Of a stretch of DNA of 64,000 bases, positions 8,004 to 18,731 are shown in pieces (position 1 is the first letter of the stretch; each line of letters starts with the position of its first letter). The notes beneath the pieces were generated by a model. It worked only from the letters and a program-made list of their open reading frames with translations, did not search any database and was not told where the DNA came from. Source of the stretch: Microbacterium enclense (GTDB taxonomy: Bacteria > Actinomycetota > Actinomycetes > Actinomycetales > Microbacteriaceae); contig NZ_KQ758469.1 of NCBI RefSeq assembly GCF_001456955.1, positions 64,926 to 128,925 on the forward strand, written 5' to 3'. Both the position numbers and the translations under genes were made by a program.

Positions 8004-9118
8004 GCACCGCCACTCCCACCCCCCGCCGTGCGCCCGGCGAACTGCAGAGCATCTGGCTCGTCGCCGAGCGCGAGATCGGGTCGAAGCTGCGCAGCAAGGC
8101 GTTCGTCATCTCCACCGCGATCCTCATCGTCGCCGCGCTCGCCTCGGTGATCTGGGGCGGTTTCGCCGCGAACAACGCGTCGGGCAGCGGCATCCCGGTC
8201 GCCGTCACCTCTCAGACGCAGAGCGCGGTGTCGGGTCTCGACGGGCTCGAGGTGACCGTGTCCGACAGCGACGAGGCCGCACGCGCTCTGGTGGAGGACG
8301 GGACGGTGGATGCCGCCCTGGTCTCGGGCTCATCGGATGCCGCTTTCGATTACACCGTCGTGGCGGAGGACAACGTGCCCTCGGCGCTGTTGCAGATGCT
8401 GAGCGAGAGCCCGCCCGTGCAGCTGCTCGATCCGGGCGCCGGACTCGCCGACGCGCTGCGCTACATCATCGCCCTCGGCTTCGGACTGGTCTTCCTGATC
8501 GCCGCGTCGACCTTCGGCGGCACCATCGCCCAGAGCGTGGTGGAGGAGAAGCAGACGCGTGTGGTCGAGATCCTCATCTCGGCGATTCCCGTACGGGTGC
8601 TGCTGGCCGGCAAGGTGCTCGGCAACACGATCCTGGCCATGGCGCAGATCGTGCTGCTGGCCGCCGTGGCGCTGATCGGACTCGCCGTGACGGGGCAGAC
8701 CGGGATGCTCGACGCCCTCGGCGCACCGATCGCCTGGTTCGCGATCTTCTTCCTCTTCGGCTTCGTGCTGCTGGCGGCCCTGTTCGCCGCGGCGGCGGCC
8801 ATGGTGTCGCGCCAGGAGGACATCGGCTCGACGACCACGCCCATCACGATGCTGATCATGGCGCCGTACTTCCTCGTGATCTTCTTCAACGACAACCCCG
8901 TCGTGCTGACGATCATGTCGTACGTGCCGTTCTCCGCCCCGGTCGGGATGCCGCTGCGCATGTACATCGGAGATGCGCAGTGGTGGGAGCCGGTGCTGTC
9001 GCTGGCGATCCTGCTCGGCTCGTGCGTTCTCGCGATCGGCCTCGCGGCGCGGATCTACCGCAACTCGCTGCTGCGGATGGGCGCGCGGGTGAAGCTCGCG
9101 GAGGCGCTGAAGGGCTGA
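8000..9118 (+). CDS. ABC-2 family permease (NatB-like)
   Basis: This 372-residue membrane subunit partners the preceding ATPase. One hydrophobic segment near residues 34-55 is followed by a mainly polar external domain (about 56-150). About five further membrane spans follow, including ALGFGLVFLIAASTFGGTIA with the motif SVVEEKQTRVVEILISA that is typical of NatB/CcmB-type ABC-2 permeases. The GTG start overlaps the ATPase stop. A strong hairpin follows the gene at 9150-9176. Together with the upstream two-component system it resembles a bacitracin- or membrane-stress-type export module, which is inference. Confidence 0.9.
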   Translation: MSTATPTPRRAPGELQSIWLVAEREIGSKLRSKAFVISTAILIVAALASVIWGGFAANNASGSGIPVAVTSQTQSAVSGLDGLEVTVSDSDEAARALVEDGTVDAALVSGSSDAAFDYTVVAEDNVPSALLQMLSESPPVQLLDPGAGLADALRYIIALGFGLVFLIAASTFGGTIAQSVVEEKQTRVVEILISAIPVRVLLAGKVLGNTILAMAQIVLLAAVALIGLAVTGQTGMLDALGAPIAWFAIFFLFGFVLLAALFAAAAAMVSRQEDIGSTTTPITMLIMAPYFLVIFFNDNPVVLTIMSYVPFSAPVGMPLRMYIGDAQWWEPVLSLAILLGSCVLAIGLAARIYRNSLLRMGARVKLAEALKG

Positions 9119-9149
9119 GCGACGTCACGCGCGCCGCGTCAGGGAGGGA

Positions 9150-9176
9150 ATGGATGCCGGGCACTCCGGCATCCAT
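9150..9176. terminator. bidirectional hairpin between convergent genes
   Basis: ATGGATGCCGG (9150-9160) and CCGGCATCCAT (9166-9176) form a perfect 11-pair stem with a five-base loop. The hairpin lies between the permease gene and the converging VOC gene. Its arms are built from the window-wide heptamer GGATGCC. Confidence 0.75.
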
Positions 9177-9186
9177 CCCCTCGTCG

Positions 9187-9567
9187 TCACTCCTCGAGAA
9201 CGGCCAGGACGTTACCGGCCGGGTCGCGGAACCACGCGATGAGCGGGCCGCCCTCACGCATGATCCCCCGGGAGTCGGTGGGGAAGTCCGCGTCGTCGTA
9301 GATCTTCGTCTCCACACCGCGTGAGCGCAGGTCGTCGACGGCCGCCTCGACATCGGCGACGGGGAAGTTCAGCACCGTGAACGAGGCCGGCTCGTGGCGC
9401 GGTTTGCCGTACACGAGCACCCGACCGCCCGAACCCAGGTGCAGGGTGAGAAAGCCCGACCCCTCGAGCACCTCGACCGTGAGCCCGAGGGTGTCGGCGT
9501 AGAACCGATGGGCGGCGTCGAGGTCATCGACCGCGAACCCGGAGTACGCCCCGTCAGCATGGAACAT
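9187..9567 (-). CDS. VOC (glyoxalase/bleomycin resistance) superfamily protein
   Basis: This 126-residue VOC-fold protein has paired beta-alpha-beta modules. It contains YSGFAVDDLDAAHRFYADTL near the start and WFRDPAGNVLAVLEE at the end, which is the characteristic terminal signature with its metal-binding Glu. I chose the ATG at 9567 because AAGGAG lies six bases upstream; the ATG at 9570 is a close alternative. A further ATG at 9585 overlaps the upstream stop as ATGA, so coupling is possible. The family includes dioxygenases, isomerases and antibiotic-binding proteins, so the function is open. Confidence 0.85.
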   Translation of the reverse strand: MFHADGAYSGFAVDDLDAAHRFYADTLGLTVEVLEGSGFLTLHLGSGGRVLVYGKPRHEPASFTVLNFPVADVEAAVDDLRSRGVETKIYDDADFPTDSRGIMREGGPLIAWFRDPAGNVLAVLEE

Positions 9568-9581
9568 CATTCTCTCCTTCA

Positions 9582-10295
9582 TCATTGCGCCACGTATGCC
9601 GTGACGCTCTCGGACAGGCGGAAGGGGATGCCGCGGACGTCGGCTTCGTCGGGGTCGCCGATCGCGACGGTGAGGCCGTCGTCGATCCGGAAGACCGCCG
9701 CCCCTTCGGGTGCGCCCGGCGCGCACGCCGCCGACCAGGGCCGCTCGTCGCTCGCGGTGAACGTGACGATGCAGCGCCCGTCACCGTCGTCGGGCTGGGC
9801 GAAGTAGATCAGGTAGTCGCTGACGGTCGCGATGTAGCGCGTGCTGCCGGAGGCGAGGCCGCTGTCGCGGAGGACATCGGCCGAGATGGCGTCCTCGATC
9901 GTTTGCCGGAACGTGAGCTCCGGATAGAGGGCTGCGGCGGGGTCAGGGGTCGCCGCTGCGGGGTCGGCCGCGGCGGGCGCGGACGCGGTCACGGCCGCGC
10001 CGATCGCGACGCCCGCCCCGAAGAGGGCGACGGCGCCGACGGCGGCCAACGTCCAGCGCAGGCGGCGGGTCGGCGCAGGATCCGGAACCTCGTGCTCCGG
10101 GCCGGTCGGGTGGGGGCCTTCGCCTCCCGGCTTGGCTGGCGTGTTCGCGGGGACGGGAGGATCGACGACGACGGCCGGCCGACGAACCAAGTTCTCGAGT
10201 TCGGCGAGACGTTCGCGCATCGCGGGCGTGGCGGAGGAGCCGTCAGCGCCGTACACGCGTTCGCGGAGGCGTCGCAGCTCGACGTCGTCGTCCAT
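9582..10295 (-). CDS. single-pass membrane protein, function unknown
   Basis: This 237-residue protein matches no family I recognise. It has a charged N-terminal cytoplasmic part (MDDDVELRRLRERVYG, with a possible short coiled coil) and a Pro-rich stretch to about residue 75. One membrane span follows (about 80-105, WTLAAVGAVALFGAGVAIGA), then an Ala/Pro-rich linker. A folded external domain contains YLIYFAQPDDGDGRCIVTF and SAACAPG, with two Cys that could pair. It is followed directly by the VOC gene. A signalling or anti-sigma-like topology is possible, but no such motif is visible. Confidence 0.8.
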   Translation of the reverse strand: MDDDVELRRLRERVYGADGSSATPAMRERLAELENLVRRPAVVVDPPVPANTPAKPGGEGPHPTGPEHEVPDPAPTRRLRWTLAAVGAVALFGAGVAIGAAVTASAPAAADPAAATPDPAAALYPELTFRQTIEDAISADVLRDSGLASGSTRYIATVSDYLIYFAQPDDGDGRCIVTFTASDERPWSAACAPGAPEGAAVFRIDDGLTVAIGDPDEADVRGIPFRLSESVTAYVAQ

Positions 10296-10380
10296 GCGTT
10301 GACTCTAGAGGCGCGTCGGGCAAGCAGGAACGGGTCGGGTGATGTGCACGCGGTTGCGCTCTCCGGCTTCGGAGGCCCGT

Positions 10381-10448
10381 AGGTCCCTGAACCTGTCGAA
10401 GGGACCCGACCCGGCGTACGACCGGTGGCTTCGACAGGCTCAGCCACC
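10381..10448. repeat. CTTCGACAGGCTCA palindromic repeat, two hairpins
   Basis: Two palindromes lie side by side between convergent-spaced genes: GGTCCCTGAACCTGTCGAAG continuing to GGACC (10382-10406), and GGTGGCTTCGACAGGCTCAG continuing to CCACC (10424-10448). The core matches the elements at 3850-3922 and 27245-27269, and the outer stems are compensated (GGTCCCT/AGGGACC against GGTGGCT/AGCCACC). That points to selection for the hairpin rather than the sequence. Confidence 0.88.
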
Positions 10449-10495
10449 TCCCGTGCGCCCGCTCCGCCTCCCGCACGGACGCACGCGCGTGCGTG

Positions 10496-12277
<1,782 letters not shown>

Positions 12278-12390
12278 CCTCGGATCATGGCAGAGGCCCC
12301 CGACATCGCGGCCGTGCGTCGCGCTAGTGGCATCCATGTGCCCCCTGCAAGCATCCTGCCCGTGTCGGAGGGGAGCGCTACGGTGGCCGC

Positions 12391-13752
12391 ATGACGGCGG
12401 ACACCACCCTGATCATCCTCGGCGCCTCGGGCGACCTCACCTCCCGGCTGCTGCTGCCCGCGCTCGGGCAGCTGCTGACGCGCGAGCCCGGCCGCTCCGT
12501 CCGGCTGCACGGTGCCGGCATGGAGGACTGGACCGACGAGCACTGGCGCGAGGTCGTGCAGAAGGCCTTCCAGACGACGGATGCCGCAGCCGCGTTCGCC
12601 GCGGTGTCCGAGACGACGTACTCACGCGCCGACATCACCGAGCCCGCCGATCTGCAGAAGCTCCTCGACGACGCCGAGGGTCGACCGGCGCTGTACTTCG
12701 CCGTGCCCCCGGCGGTCGCCGAGAAGTCGTGCCTCGCGCTGAGCGATGTGACCATTCCCGACGGCACGGTCCTCGCCCTCGAGAAGCCGTTCGGCACCGA
12801 CGAGGCCAGCGCCCATCGCCTCAATCAGCAGCTGGCGAAGCTCGTGCCCGAAGACCAGGTCTTCCGCATCGACCACTTCCTCGGGCGATCCACCGTGCTC
12901 AATCTGCTGGGCGCCCGCTTCGCCAACCGCCTGCTCGAGAGCGTGTGGTCGGCCGACGACATCGCGTCGGTCGAGATCGACTATCCCGAAGCGCTCGGCC
13001 TCGAGGGCCGGGCCGGCTACTACGACGGCGCCGGCGCGCTCGTCGACATGATCCAGAGCCACCTGCTGCAGGTCATGGCGTTCGTGACGATGGAGCCCCC
13101 GGCATCCCTCAATCAGCTCGATCTGCGCGACGCGACCTCCGCCGTGCTGCGCGCGACGCACGTGCGCGACGACGATCCCGTGCACAACTCGCGCCGCGCG
13201 CGCTACACCGCAGGCGATGTCGGCGACCGCCACTTCACGTCGTACGTCGACGAACCGGGCGTCGACGCGGCGCGCGGCACCGAGACCCTCGCCGAGATGA
13301 CCGTGGAGGTGCGCAACGCCCGCTGGCAGGGCGTGCCGATCACCCTCCGCTCCGGTAAGGCGCTGAGTTCGGGCCACCGCGCGGTCACGGTCGCCTTCAA
13401 GCCGGTGCGGCACCTGCCCGGCGGCTTCGTCGGCGAGAGCGAGCCGTCGGTGCTCGTCTTCTCGCTCGGCCCCGACACGATGAGCCTCGGCCTCAACGTC
13501 AACGGTGCCGACGACCCGCTCGAGCTCGAACGGGTCACCCTGGCCGCCGACCTCGGCGAGGGCGCGCTCAAGGCCTACGGCGAGGTGCTCTCCGGCATCC
13601 TCGACGGCGACGCGATGCTCGCCGTCCGCGGTGACGCCGCCGAGCAGTGCTGGCGCATCGTGCAGCCGGTCATCGACGCGTGGCGCAAGAACGAGGTGCC
13701 GCTCGACGAGTACGCGGCGGGCACCGCGGGACCGGCATCCTGGAACCTGTGA
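12391..13752 (+). CDS. zwf: glucose-6-phosphate dehydrogenase
   Basis: This 453-residue enzyme is predicted to oxidise glucose 6-phosphate to 6-phosphogluconolactone with NAD(P)+. The Rossmann start is IILGASGDLTSRLLLPAL, followed by ALEKPFGTD and the substrate-binding loop RIDHFLGR (family RIDHYLGK) near residue 155. It is shorter than typical Zwf (about 490-510). It also lacks the usual pentose-phosphate neighbours (tal, tkt, opcA), so it may be a second, specialised copy. It is divergent from the GH15 glycosidase, and glucose released from trehalose could feed it. No frameshift is visible. Confidence 0.88.
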   Translation: MTADTTLIILGASGDLTSRLLLPALGQLLTREPGRSVRLHGAGMEDWTDEHWREVVQKAFQTTDAAAAFAAVSETTYSRADITEPADLQKLLDDAEGRPALYFAVPPAVAEKSCLALSDVTIPDGTVLALEKPFGTDEASAHRLNQQLAKLVPEDQVFRIDHFLGRSTVLNLLGARFANRLLESVWSADDIASVEIDYPEALGLEGRAGYYDGAGALVDMIQSHLLQVMAFVTMEPPASLNQLDLRDATSAVLRATHVRDDDPVHNSRRARYTAGDVGDRHFTSYVDEPGVDAARGTETLAEMTVEVRNARWQGVPITLRSGKALSSGHRAVTVAFKPVRHLPGGFVGESEPSVLVFSLGPDTMSLGLNVNGADDPLELERVTLAADLGEGALKAYGEVLSGILDGDAMLAVRGDAAEQCWRIVQPVIDAWRKNEVPLDEYAAGTAGPASWNL

Positions 13753-13782
13753 GACGGTTGCCACGGGCCTGACCCCGCTGCG

Positions 13783-13920
13783 CCGCGGTGCGCGGCGCCG
13801 TGCCGGGACGTGCCGGGCGCGGCCGTCTCGTGCCGTGCGGGACGCGCTGCCCCGCGGTGCGCGGCGCCGTGCCGGGACGTGCCGGGCGCGGCCGTCTCGT
13901 GCCGTGCGGGACGCGCTGCC
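13783..13920. repeat. two 69-base tandem repeat units
   Basis: Units 13783-13851 and 13852-13920 are essentially identical, each starting CCGCGGTGCGCGGCGCCGTG. The unit is itself rich in short inverted pieces (GCGGCGCCGTGCCG, GTGCCGTGCGGGAC). No convincing gene covers it. It sits between zwf and the nitroreductase, directly before another palindrome. Confidence 0.85.
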
Positions 13921-13927
13921 CCGCGCC

Positions 13928-14013
13928 GTGCACAACGGCGGAGGTGCTTCGCGGAACGCCGACCACCGGCATCCACCCACCGGCGTGTCGCGATAATCCC
14001 CGCCGTTGTGCAC
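13928..14013. repeat. GTGCACAACGGCGG palindromic element, copy 1
   Basis: GTGCACAACGGCGG at 13928-13941 is mirrored by CCGCCGTTGTGCAC at 14000-14013, with a 58-base interior. A relative lies at 18732-18817. The two copies share the right half closely (TCGC, then an A/T-rich tetranucleotide, then CCCCGCCGTTGTGCAC), which suggests a mobile or amplified repeat family. Confidence 0.85.
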
Positions 14014-14147
14014 GGGCCGGCCACGCACGCCGACCGACGCGCGGCCGACCGACGCACGACGTCACACGGGAACATCTCGCGCGTGACTCGCGTTCACTGA
14101 ATCGGGTCAACGGCGTCCCGGTTCAGTTCCCGTTCTCAGGAGGACCC

Positions 14148-14732
14148 ATGTCTCTCGTTCTCGATCGCACCGCCCCCACCGACGCCCCCATCCTCGACGT
14201 GCTCGCCGAGCGTTGGAGCACCCGCGTCTTCGACGCCGAGACCCCCATCGACGAAGAGGCGCTGCGTTCGGCCCTCGAGGCCGCCCGCTGGGCGCCGTCG
14301 GGCATGAACTTCCAGCCGTGGCGCTTCATCGTGGCCCGCCGCGGCACCGCCGCGCACCAGCGCCTCGTCTCGACCCTCATGGGCTTCAACCAGGCGTGGG
14401 CCCCCGCGGCCGGCGCCCTCGTCGTCGTACTAGCCGAGACCGAGACCGAAGACGGCGAGGCCCGCACCTGGGCGCTGTACGACAGCGGCCAGGCCGCCGC
14501 GCACTTCACCGTGCAGGCGCACGCCGAGGGTCTCGCGACGCACCAGATGGGCGGCTTCGTCGCCGACGACCTGCGCGCGGTCTTCGACATCGACGCCCGC
14601 TTCACTCCCGTCACCGTCATCGCCGTCGGCGCCCTCGGCGACATCGACGCCGCCGAAGAGGGTCTGCGTCAGCGCGAGCTCGCCCCGCGCGAGCGCCGCA
14701 CGGTCGCGGAGTCGCTGCTCGTCGACGACTGA
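14148..14732 (+). CDS. nitroreductase family protein
   Basis: This is a 194-residue FMN-dependent nitroreductase-type oxidoreductase, cytosolic and probably dimeric. Family features are RWSTRVFD near residue 24, LEAARWAPSGMNFQPWRFIV at about 46-65 (FMN binding and dimer core), AHFTVQAHAEGLATHQMGGF, and VIAVGALGD near the C terminus. The ATG at 14148 has a strong AGGAGGA site, whereas upstream in-frame sequence is repeat DNA. It converges on clpB, with a long palindrome between. The substrate (quinones, nitroaromatics, flavin) is unknown. Confidence 0.92.
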   Translation: MSLVLDRTAPTDAPILDVLAERWSTRVFDAETPIDEEALRSALEAARWAPSGMNFQPWRFIVARRGTAAHQRLVSTLMGFNQAWAPAAGALVVVLAETETEDGEARTWALYDSGQAAAHFTVQAHAEGLATHQMGGFVADDLRAVFDIDARFTPVTVIAVGALGDIDAAEEGLRQRELAPRERRTVAESLLVDD

Positions 14733-14748
14733 GCCCCGGATCCATCCC

Positions 14749-14813
14749 GAGAAACGCCGTTTCGATCGAGACACGCGCTGCCGCGTCGTGTCTCGATCGG
14801 AACGGCGTTTCTC
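14749..14813. terminator. long 27-base-arm palindrome between convergent genes
   Basis: The arms at 14749-14775 and 14787-14813 pair with one mismatch around an 11-base loop. The left arm starts GAGAAACGCCGTTTCGATCG and the right arm ends GGAACGGCGTTTCTC. The place, between the convergent nitroreductase and clpB genes, fits a bidirectional terminator. The stem is unusually long and near-perfect, more like a dispersed palindromic element. Confidence 0.75.
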
Positions 14814-14905
14814 GCTGACAGGAGCGCCTGCGACCCCGAGCGCACGGCGAACATACGCGAAAGGGGATGCCACGCCTGTCGCGAGGCATCCCCGATAGGC
14901 CGGAG

Positions 14906-17101
14906 CTACTCGACGATCTCGGCCTCGATCACGTCGTCGTCCGGCTCATCCGCCGCCGGCCCCGTGCTCACCAGCATGAGCGAGTCGCCGTCGCTCGCCA
15001 CGTCGACCCGTACGACGTCGCCGTCGCGCACCGACCCGGCCAGGATCGCCATCGCGAGGCGGTTCTGGATCTCGGTCTGGATCAGTCGGCGAAGCGGCCG
15101 GGCCCCGTACACCGGGTCGTAGCCGCGTTCGGCGAGCCACGACCGGGCGTCGGGGGTGACCGCGAGGGTCAACCGGCGCTCGCGCAGCCGCTTGTGCAGC
15201 GCGTCGACGGCGAGCTCGACGATCTGGGCGAGGTCGTCCTGGCTGAGCGCCTGGAAGATCACGATGTCGTCGAGACGGTTCACGAACTCGGGCTTGAACG
15301 CCTGGCGCACGAGCGCCTGCACCTGCTCGCGCCTGGCATCCATCGACAGCGTCGGGTCGATGAGGATCGGCGAGCCGAGGTTCGACGTCAGGATCAGGAT
15401 GACGTTGGTGAAGTCGACCGTGCGGCCCTGTCCGTCGGTCAGGCGACCGTCGTCCATGACCTGCAGCAGCACGTCGAACACCTCGGGGTGCGCCTTCTCG
15501 ACCTCATCCAGCAGCACGACGCTGTAGGGGCGCCGCCGCACCGCCTCGGTGAGCTGGCCACCGGCCTCGTACCCGACGTAGCCCGGAGGGGCACCGACCA
15601 GGCGCGACACGGAGTGCTTCTCTCCGTACTCCGACATGTCGATGCGCACCATGGCGTGCTCGTCGTCGAAGAGGAAGTCGGCGAGCGACTTCGCCAGTTC
15701 CGTCTTGCCGACACCGGTCGGGCCCAGGAACAGGAACGATCCGACGGGCCGGTGCGGGTCGCTGATGCCGGCGCGCGAGCGACGGACGGCGTCGGACACC
15801 GCCCTCACGGCATCCCGCTGCCCGATCAGCCGCTTACCGAGCTCGCGCTCGAGGTGCAGCAGCTTCTCGGTCTCGCCCTGCAGCAGGCGCCCCACGGGAA
15901 TTCCCGTCCACGCGGCGATGACGGCGGCGATGTCCTCGTCGGTCACCTGGTCGTTCACCATGCGATCGCCCGCGGGCTCTTCGCGCTCGGCGACCATCAG
16001 CTCGCGCTCGAGGGCCGGGATCTCGGCGTAGAGCAGACGCGACGCGCGCTCGAGATTGCCCTCGCGCTGGGCGCGTTCGGCGTCCACGCGGGCGGCGTCG
16101 AGGCGCGTCTTGAGCTCACCGACGCGGTTCAACGAGGCGCGCTCGCGCTCCCACCGGGCCTGCAGCTCGTCGAGCTTGGCCTGCTCGGAAGCGAGTGTCT
16201 CGCGCAGCGCCGCCAGGCGCTCCTTCGAGGCGTCGTCCTTCTCTTTCTTCAGCGCGAGCTCTTCGAGCTTCAGCCTGTCGACGTGCCGCCGCAGCTCGTC
16301 GATCTCGAGCGGGGCGGAGTCGATCTCCATGCGCAGGCGCGAGGCGGCCTCGTCGATCAGGTCGATGGCCTTGTCGGGCAGCTGCCGCGCGGGGATGTAC
16401 CGGTTGGAGAGGGATGCCGCGGCCACCAGCGCCGCGTCGGCGATGGCCACCTTGTGGTGCGCCTCGTACCGCTCCTTGAGCCCGCGGAGGATCGCGACGG
16501 TGTCCTCCACCGTGGGCTCGCCGACGTAGACCTGCTGGAAACGGCGCTCGAGCGCGGCATCCTTCTCGATGAACTCCCGGTACTCGTCGAGCGTGGTCGC
16601 GCCGATCAGGCGCAGCTCGCCGCGGGCGAGCATGGGCTTGAGCATGTTGGAGGCCGCGACCGAACCCTCGCCGCCGCCCGCGCCCATCAGCACGTGCAGC
16701 TCGTCGATGAACGTGATGATGCGTCCGTCGGACTCGGTGATCTCTTTCAGGACGCTCTTGAGGCGCTCCTCGAACTGGCCGCGGTACATGGCACCGGCCA
16801 CGAGCGCCGAGATGTCGAGCGAGACCAGCTCTTTGTTCTTGAGGCTCTCGGCGACGTCGCCCGCGACGATGCGCTGAGCGAGGCCCTCCACGACGGCGGT
16901 CTTGCCGACGCCGGGTTCGCCGATGAGCACGGGGTTGTTCTTGGTGCGCCGGGTGAGCACCTGGCTGACGCGGCGGATCTCACCGTCGCGCCCGATCACG
17001 GGGTCGAGCTTGCCCTGGCGGGCCCGGTCGGTGAGGTTGATGCCGAACTGCTCGAGGGCGCTGCGCGCGTCCTCCTGCCCCGGCTGTTGTGTGGCGTTCA
17101 T
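14906..17101 (-). CDS. clpB: ClpB disaggregase lacking the N-terminal domain
   Basis: This is a 731-residue AAA+ disaggregase that rescues aggregated proteins with DnaK/DnaJ/GrpE. NBD1 has Walker [10 protein letters not shown] and Walker B ITFIDELH. The middle-domain coiled coil spans about 270-390. NBD2 has [19 protein letters not shown] and [18 protein letters not shown], with SNLGS (sensor 1). The usual N-terminal Clp_N domain (about 150 residues) is absent: the protein starts only about 35 residues before Walker A ([10 protein letters not shown]). The ATG has an AGGAG site and a HAIR operator 36 bases upstream, so this short start looks real. The C-terminal tail is acidic. Confidence 0.95.
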   Translation of the reverse strand: MNATQQPGQEDARSALEQFGINLTDRARQGKLDPVIGRDGEIRRVSQVLTRRTKNNPVLIGEPGVGKTAVVEGLAQRIVAGDVAESLKNKELVSLDISALVAGAMYRGQFEERLKSVLKEITESDGRIITFIDELHVLMGAGGGEGSVAASNMLKPMLARGELRLIGATTLDEYREFIEKDAALERRFQQVYVGEPTVEDTVAILRGLKERYEAHHKVAIADAALVAAASLSNRYIPARQLPDKAIDLIDEAASRLRMEIDSAPLEIDELRRHVDRLKLEELALKKEKDDASKERLAALRETLASEQAKLDELQARWERERASLNRVGELKTRLDAARVDAERAQREGNLERASRLLYAEIPALERELMVAEREEPAGDRMVNDQVTDEDIAAVIAAWTGIPVGRLLQGETEKLLHLERELGKRLIGQRDAVRAVSDAVRRSRAGISDPHRPVGSFLFLGPTGVGKTELAKSLADFLFDDEHAMVRIDMSEYGEKHSVSRLVGAPPGYVGYEAGGQLTEAVRRRPYSVVLLDEVEKAHPEVFDVLLQVMDDGRLTDGQGRTVDFTNVILILTSNLGSPILIDPTLSMDARREQVQALVRQAFKPEFVNRLDDIVIFQALSQDDLAQIVELAVDALHKRLRERRLTLAVTPDARSWLAERGYDPVYGARPLRRLIQTEIQNRLAMAILAGSVRDGDVVRVDVASDGDSLMLVSTGPAADEPDDDVIEAEIVE

Positions 17102-17136
17102 ACGTTCTCCTGGAAGTCGGTTCGCTCTCGCTCAAA

Positions 17137-17157
17137 CTTGAGCGGCGTTGACTCAAG
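17137..17157 (-). promoter_or_regulatory. HAIR operator (HspR site) of clpB
   Basis: CTTGAGC-N7-ACTCAAG matches the HAIR inverted repeat (CTTGAGT-N7-ACTCAAG) with one mismatch. It lies 36 bases upstream of the clpB ATG. It predicts HspR repression of clpB at normal temperature. Confidence 0.92.
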
Positions 17158-17334
17158 TTTAGCACCGGTGTCAGCGTCGGACAATGGATGCCGTCTCTCC
17201 GCGGCGACCGCCGAGGACGAGACCGCGGTGAGATGGTCGCGCCGTGGCGCGGTCACAGCGTCGGGTCAGCGCGGCGGCGGGCTCGCGCGGGAGGTGCGAG
17301 GGCACCCGTGCGGCAGCTCGTGAAGCGCCGTCGG

Positions 17335-18351
17335 TCAGGCCGGAACCGGCTCCGGGGATGCCGCTTCCGACGAGGCCACCTCGGATGCCACCGCCTCCGG
17401 CGCCGCACACGAGAACCGCGCGCGATAGGCGGTGGGGGTGAGCCCCATCGTGCGGGCGAAGTTCTGCCGCAGCACCGCCGCGGAACCGAATCCGCACTCC
17501 GACGCGATCCTGTCGAGGCCGAGGTCGGTCTCCTCGAGCAGCCGCTGCGCGTGCAGCAGACGCTGACGCGCGAGCCAGGCCGCGGGCGTCGCGCCGAGGT
17601 CGGCCTTGAACCGCCGGGCGAAGGTGCGCGGAGACATGTGGGCGCGCGCGGCGAGCCGGTCGACCGAGAGCTCGGCATCCAGGTTCTGCAGCATCCACTC
17701 GGTCACCGGGGCCAGCGAGAGCGAGGAGTCGATCGGAATGGGCGACGCGATGAACTGCGCCTGCCCGCCGTCGCGCTGGGGAGCGACCACCATGCGCCGG
17801 GCGATGCGGTTGGTGAGCTCGGAGCCCAGCTCCTGGCGCAGCAGGTGAAGACTCGCGTCGAGGCCCGCGGCAGTCCCGGCGCTGGTGATGATGTTGCCCG
17901 ACTGCACGTACAGCACATCGGGGTCGACCTCGATCTGCGGGTACATCCGGCTGAGCGTGTCGGTGTAGCGCCAGTGCGTCGTCGCGCGCTTGCCGTCGAG
18001 CACCCCGGATGCCGCGATGACGAACGACCCACTGCACACGCTCAGCAACCAGGCTCCGCGGGCGTGCGCGGCCCGAACCACCTCGGTCACGCGCGGGTCG
18101 ACCGACGCCCAGGAGGCCCGCGGAATGGGGGCGAGAACGAGGATGTCGACGTCGGCCGCCGCCTCCAACCCATGCTCGACATTGATCGAGAAGCCGATGT
18201 TCGACGGCACGACGCCCGGATCGGGCGCGACGATGCGGAAGTCGAAGTTCGGGATGCCGTCATCGCTGCGATCCAGCCCGAACGCCTCGCACGCGAGACC
18301 GAACTCGAACGGGGCGAACCCCGGCTGGATGACGACGGCGACCGACCGCAT
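17335..18351 (-). CDS. GlxA-type AraC family transcriptional regulator
   Basis: This is a 338-residue regulator with a DJ-1/PfpI-like N-terminal domain and a C-terminal AraC double helix-turn-helix. The sensor half begins SVAVVIQPGFAPFEFGLACE and has the nucleophile-elbow-like SVCSGSFVIA. The DNA-binding half has LAARAHMSPRTFARRFKADL and IASECGFGSAAVLRQNFARTM. I chose the ATG at 18351 because GGAGG is six bases upstream and the conserved domain begins there. It diverges from a small membrane-protein gene, with only 87 bases between the starts, and may control it. The Ala/Glu-rich tail is unconserved. Confidence 0.92.
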   Translation of the reverse strand: MRSVAVVIQPGFAPFEFGLACEAFGLDRSDDGIPNFDFRIVAPDPGVVPSNIGFSINVEHGLEAAADVDILVLAPIPRASWASVDPRVTEVVRAAHARGAWLLSVCSGSFVIAASGVLDGKRATTHWRYTDTLSRMYPQIEVDPDVLYVQSGNIITSAGTAAGLDASLHLLRQELGSELTNRIARRMVVAPQRDGGQAQFIASPIPIDSSLSLAPVTEWMLQNLDAELSVDRLAARAHMSPRTFARRFKADLGATPAAWLARQRLLHAQRLLEETDLGLDRIASECGFGSAAVLRQNFARTMGLTPTAYRARFSCAAPEAVASEVASSEAASPEPVPA

Positions 18352-18438
18352 GCGAACCTCCGGTGTGGCAGGAATCTGACGACTGACGTCCATCATGCCA
18401 CTCGTGGGCATCATTCCTCTACCCGTAGCTTTCCTGCC

Positions 18439-18693
18439 ATGGCTTACTTCATCGCTCTCGGCATCCTGTCCCTCGCCGGCATCGTCGGAACCGTTTGGCT
18501 CGTGCGCACCGACGGCTACGGCCGCATCCCCACCGACCCGTCGCGGGTCGCCTCCCGCGCCGATCGATCCGTCCGCTCGCAGCTCGCTCCCGCCGCGGCG
18601 CCCGGAGTCGAGGCCGCGCGACCGAGCATCCAGGTGTCGGCCCCCTCGGCGGCGCCGGTCACGCGCCCGCTGCGCATCGCGCGAGCGAAGTGA
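18439..18693 (+). CDS. small single-pass membrane protein
   Basis: This is an 84-residue protein with one N-terminal membrane span (AYFIALGILSLAGIVGTVWL, about residues 2-21). A polar segment TDGYGRIPTDPSRVASR follows, then a Pro/Ala-rich tail. No family beyond small actinobacterial membrane proteins is recognisable. It is divergent from the GlxA-type regulator. Strong third-position GC in this frame supports coding. TACCCG..TTTCCTGCC precedes the ATG without a clear Shine-Dalgarno sequence, so the start is less certain than the frame. Confidence 0.75.
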   Translation: MAYFIALGILSLAGIVGTVWLVRTDGYGRIPTDPSRVASRADRSVRSQLAPAAAPGVEAARPSIQVSAPSAAPVTRPLRIARAK

Positions 18694-18731
18694 TCGCGGA
18701 GCCCCGCGGCAGAGACACCCCCGCACCACGC

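Noticed and set aside
14867..17323. Very long open frame opposite clpB, and similar ones opposite dnaK (28969-31419) and the helicase (32202-33980)
   Set aside because: They mirror real genes on the other strand in high-GC DNA, have no recognisable domains, and their codon bias follows the true gene.
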